Source: Gudongella sp964604145
Lineage (GTDB): Bacteria > Bacillota > Clostridia > Tissierellales > Tissierellaceae
Length of the DNA: 15,121 nt
NCBI GenBank assembly: GCA_964604145.1
Contig: CAZRXS010000032.1
Coordinates: forward strand, 1-15,121
Direction of reading: 5' to 3'
Position numbers and translations under genes: made by a program. Each line of letters starts with the position of its first letter. The first letter of the stretch is position 1. Of the stretch, positions 14,748 to 15,121 are shown in pieces. Below the pieces are notes generated by a model, which was given only the letters and a program-made list of their open reading frames with translations, was not told the DNA's origin and made no database searches.

Positions 14748-15121
14748 CTAATTAAAAGCTGGAACAACTCCACCATTATAGTTGTCTTCTATATAAGTTT
14801 TTACTTTATCAGATTGCAAGGCGTTTAAAAGTTTTATAAATTTTTCTTCTTTTTCTTCCCCATCTCTTACTACTACAACATTTACATAAGGAGAATCTGC
14901 ATCTTCAATAATTAGACCATCACTTACAGGGTTAAGACCTGCTTCTAGAGCATAGTTTCCATTTATAATTGCTGCATCTACTTCATCTAGGGTTCTAGGT
15001 AGAAATGCTGCTTCTAATGGGTTGATCTTTAAGTTTTTAGGATTGTCTATTATATCTTTTTCTGTTGCATTTAAACCTGCATCTTTGCTTAATTTAATAA
15101 GACCATTAGCTTCTAAAAGTA
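14748..15121 (-). CDS. metQ: MetQ/NlpA-type methionine-binding lipoprotein, C-terminal part
   Basis: Extracellular substrate-binding subunit of a methionine (MetNIQ-type) ABC importer; only the C-terminal 123 complete codons are in the window and the start lies beyond the right edge. Family landmarks include LPRTLDEVDAAIINGNYA, LNPVSDGLIIED and DSPYVNVVVVRDGEE, and the tail DNYNGGVVPAFN is followed by TAG at 14748-14750. The LxxxDAAxINxxYA and DSPYxN segments contact the ligand and are typical of NlpA lipoproteins. The position fits the last gene of a metNIQ operon whose other genes would lie to the right, unless metQ is transcribed alone. It appears unrelated to the sugar operon. No frame disruption is seen. 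Confidence 0.9.
   Translation of the reverse strand, partial: LLEANGLIKLSKDAGLNATEKDIIDNPKNLKINPLEAAFLPRTLDEVDAAIINGNYALEAGLNPVSDGLIIEDADSPYVNVVVVRDGEEKEEKFIKLLNALQSDKVKTYIEDNYNGGVVPAFN

Overview
The window looks like the chromosome of a low-GC Firmicute, most likely a clostridial species. It is strongly AT-rich with AT-ending codons, genes have strong purine-rich ribosome binding sites, the binding protein has a Gram-positive-type lipoprotein signal, and GTG and TTG starts are frequent. No rRNA, tRNA, CRISPR array, insertion sequence or phage gene was seen.

Layout, left to right. (1) Positions 1-182 hold the last 59 codons of a plus-strand membrane protein. A perfect 34-bp palindrome (211-244) lies between it and the convergent minus-strand genes. 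(2) Positions 258-1074 hold a HepT/MntA (HEPN/minimal nucleotidyltransferase) toxin-antitoxin pair whose reading frames overlap by 8 bp. (3) Positions 1111-1182 hold a decayed fragment of a YgjP-type metallopeptidase gene, with an in-frame stop. The intact homologue is at 13745-14458, at the other end of the window and in the same orientation. (4) Positions 1239-13542 hold eleven tightly packed minus-strand genes that read as one operon of about 12.3 kb. In transcription order they are: SIS-HAD fusion, deoxyhypusine-synthase-like protein, PfkB/RfaE-type kinase, zinc-type dehydrogenase, lipoprotein sugar-binding protein, two-domain sugar ABC ATPase, sugar permease, Gfo/Idh/MocA dehydrogenase, xylose-isomerase-like TIM barrel protein, ROK kinase, and aldose 1-epimerase (GalM). 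(5) The intact ygjP-like gene follows, then a terminator at 14629-14665, then the C-terminal part of a MetQ-type methionine-binding lipoprotein that runs off the right edge.

How the genes work together (inference). A CUT2-type (ribose/xylose-like) ABC importer brings in a free sugar or polyol. GalM equilibrates its anomers. The ROK and PfkB-type kinases phosphorylate sugar intermediates, two dehydrogenases from different superfamilies carry out redox steps, and the SIS and TIM barrel proteins isomerise or epimerise. The HAD domain probably removes phosphate from a sugar phosphate. The first three genes recall the GmhA/HldA/GmhB logic of heptose metabolism, but the HAD domain has a cap unlike GmhB, no nucleotidyltransferase is present, and a deoxyhypusine-synthase-like enzyme sits in the middle. 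I cannot assign the substrate. This set is the best candidate for an undescribed pathway here. No transcription factor is encoded within the operon.

Two gene-start points matter. The SIS-HAD gene has no ATG, GTG or TTG that would include its substrate-binding motif, so it appears to start at a rare codon (ATA or ATT) just after a strong Shine-Dalgarno sequence. Gene callers limited to the three common starts would truncate it by 66 residues. Five of the eleven operon genes seem to start at a codon other than ATG.
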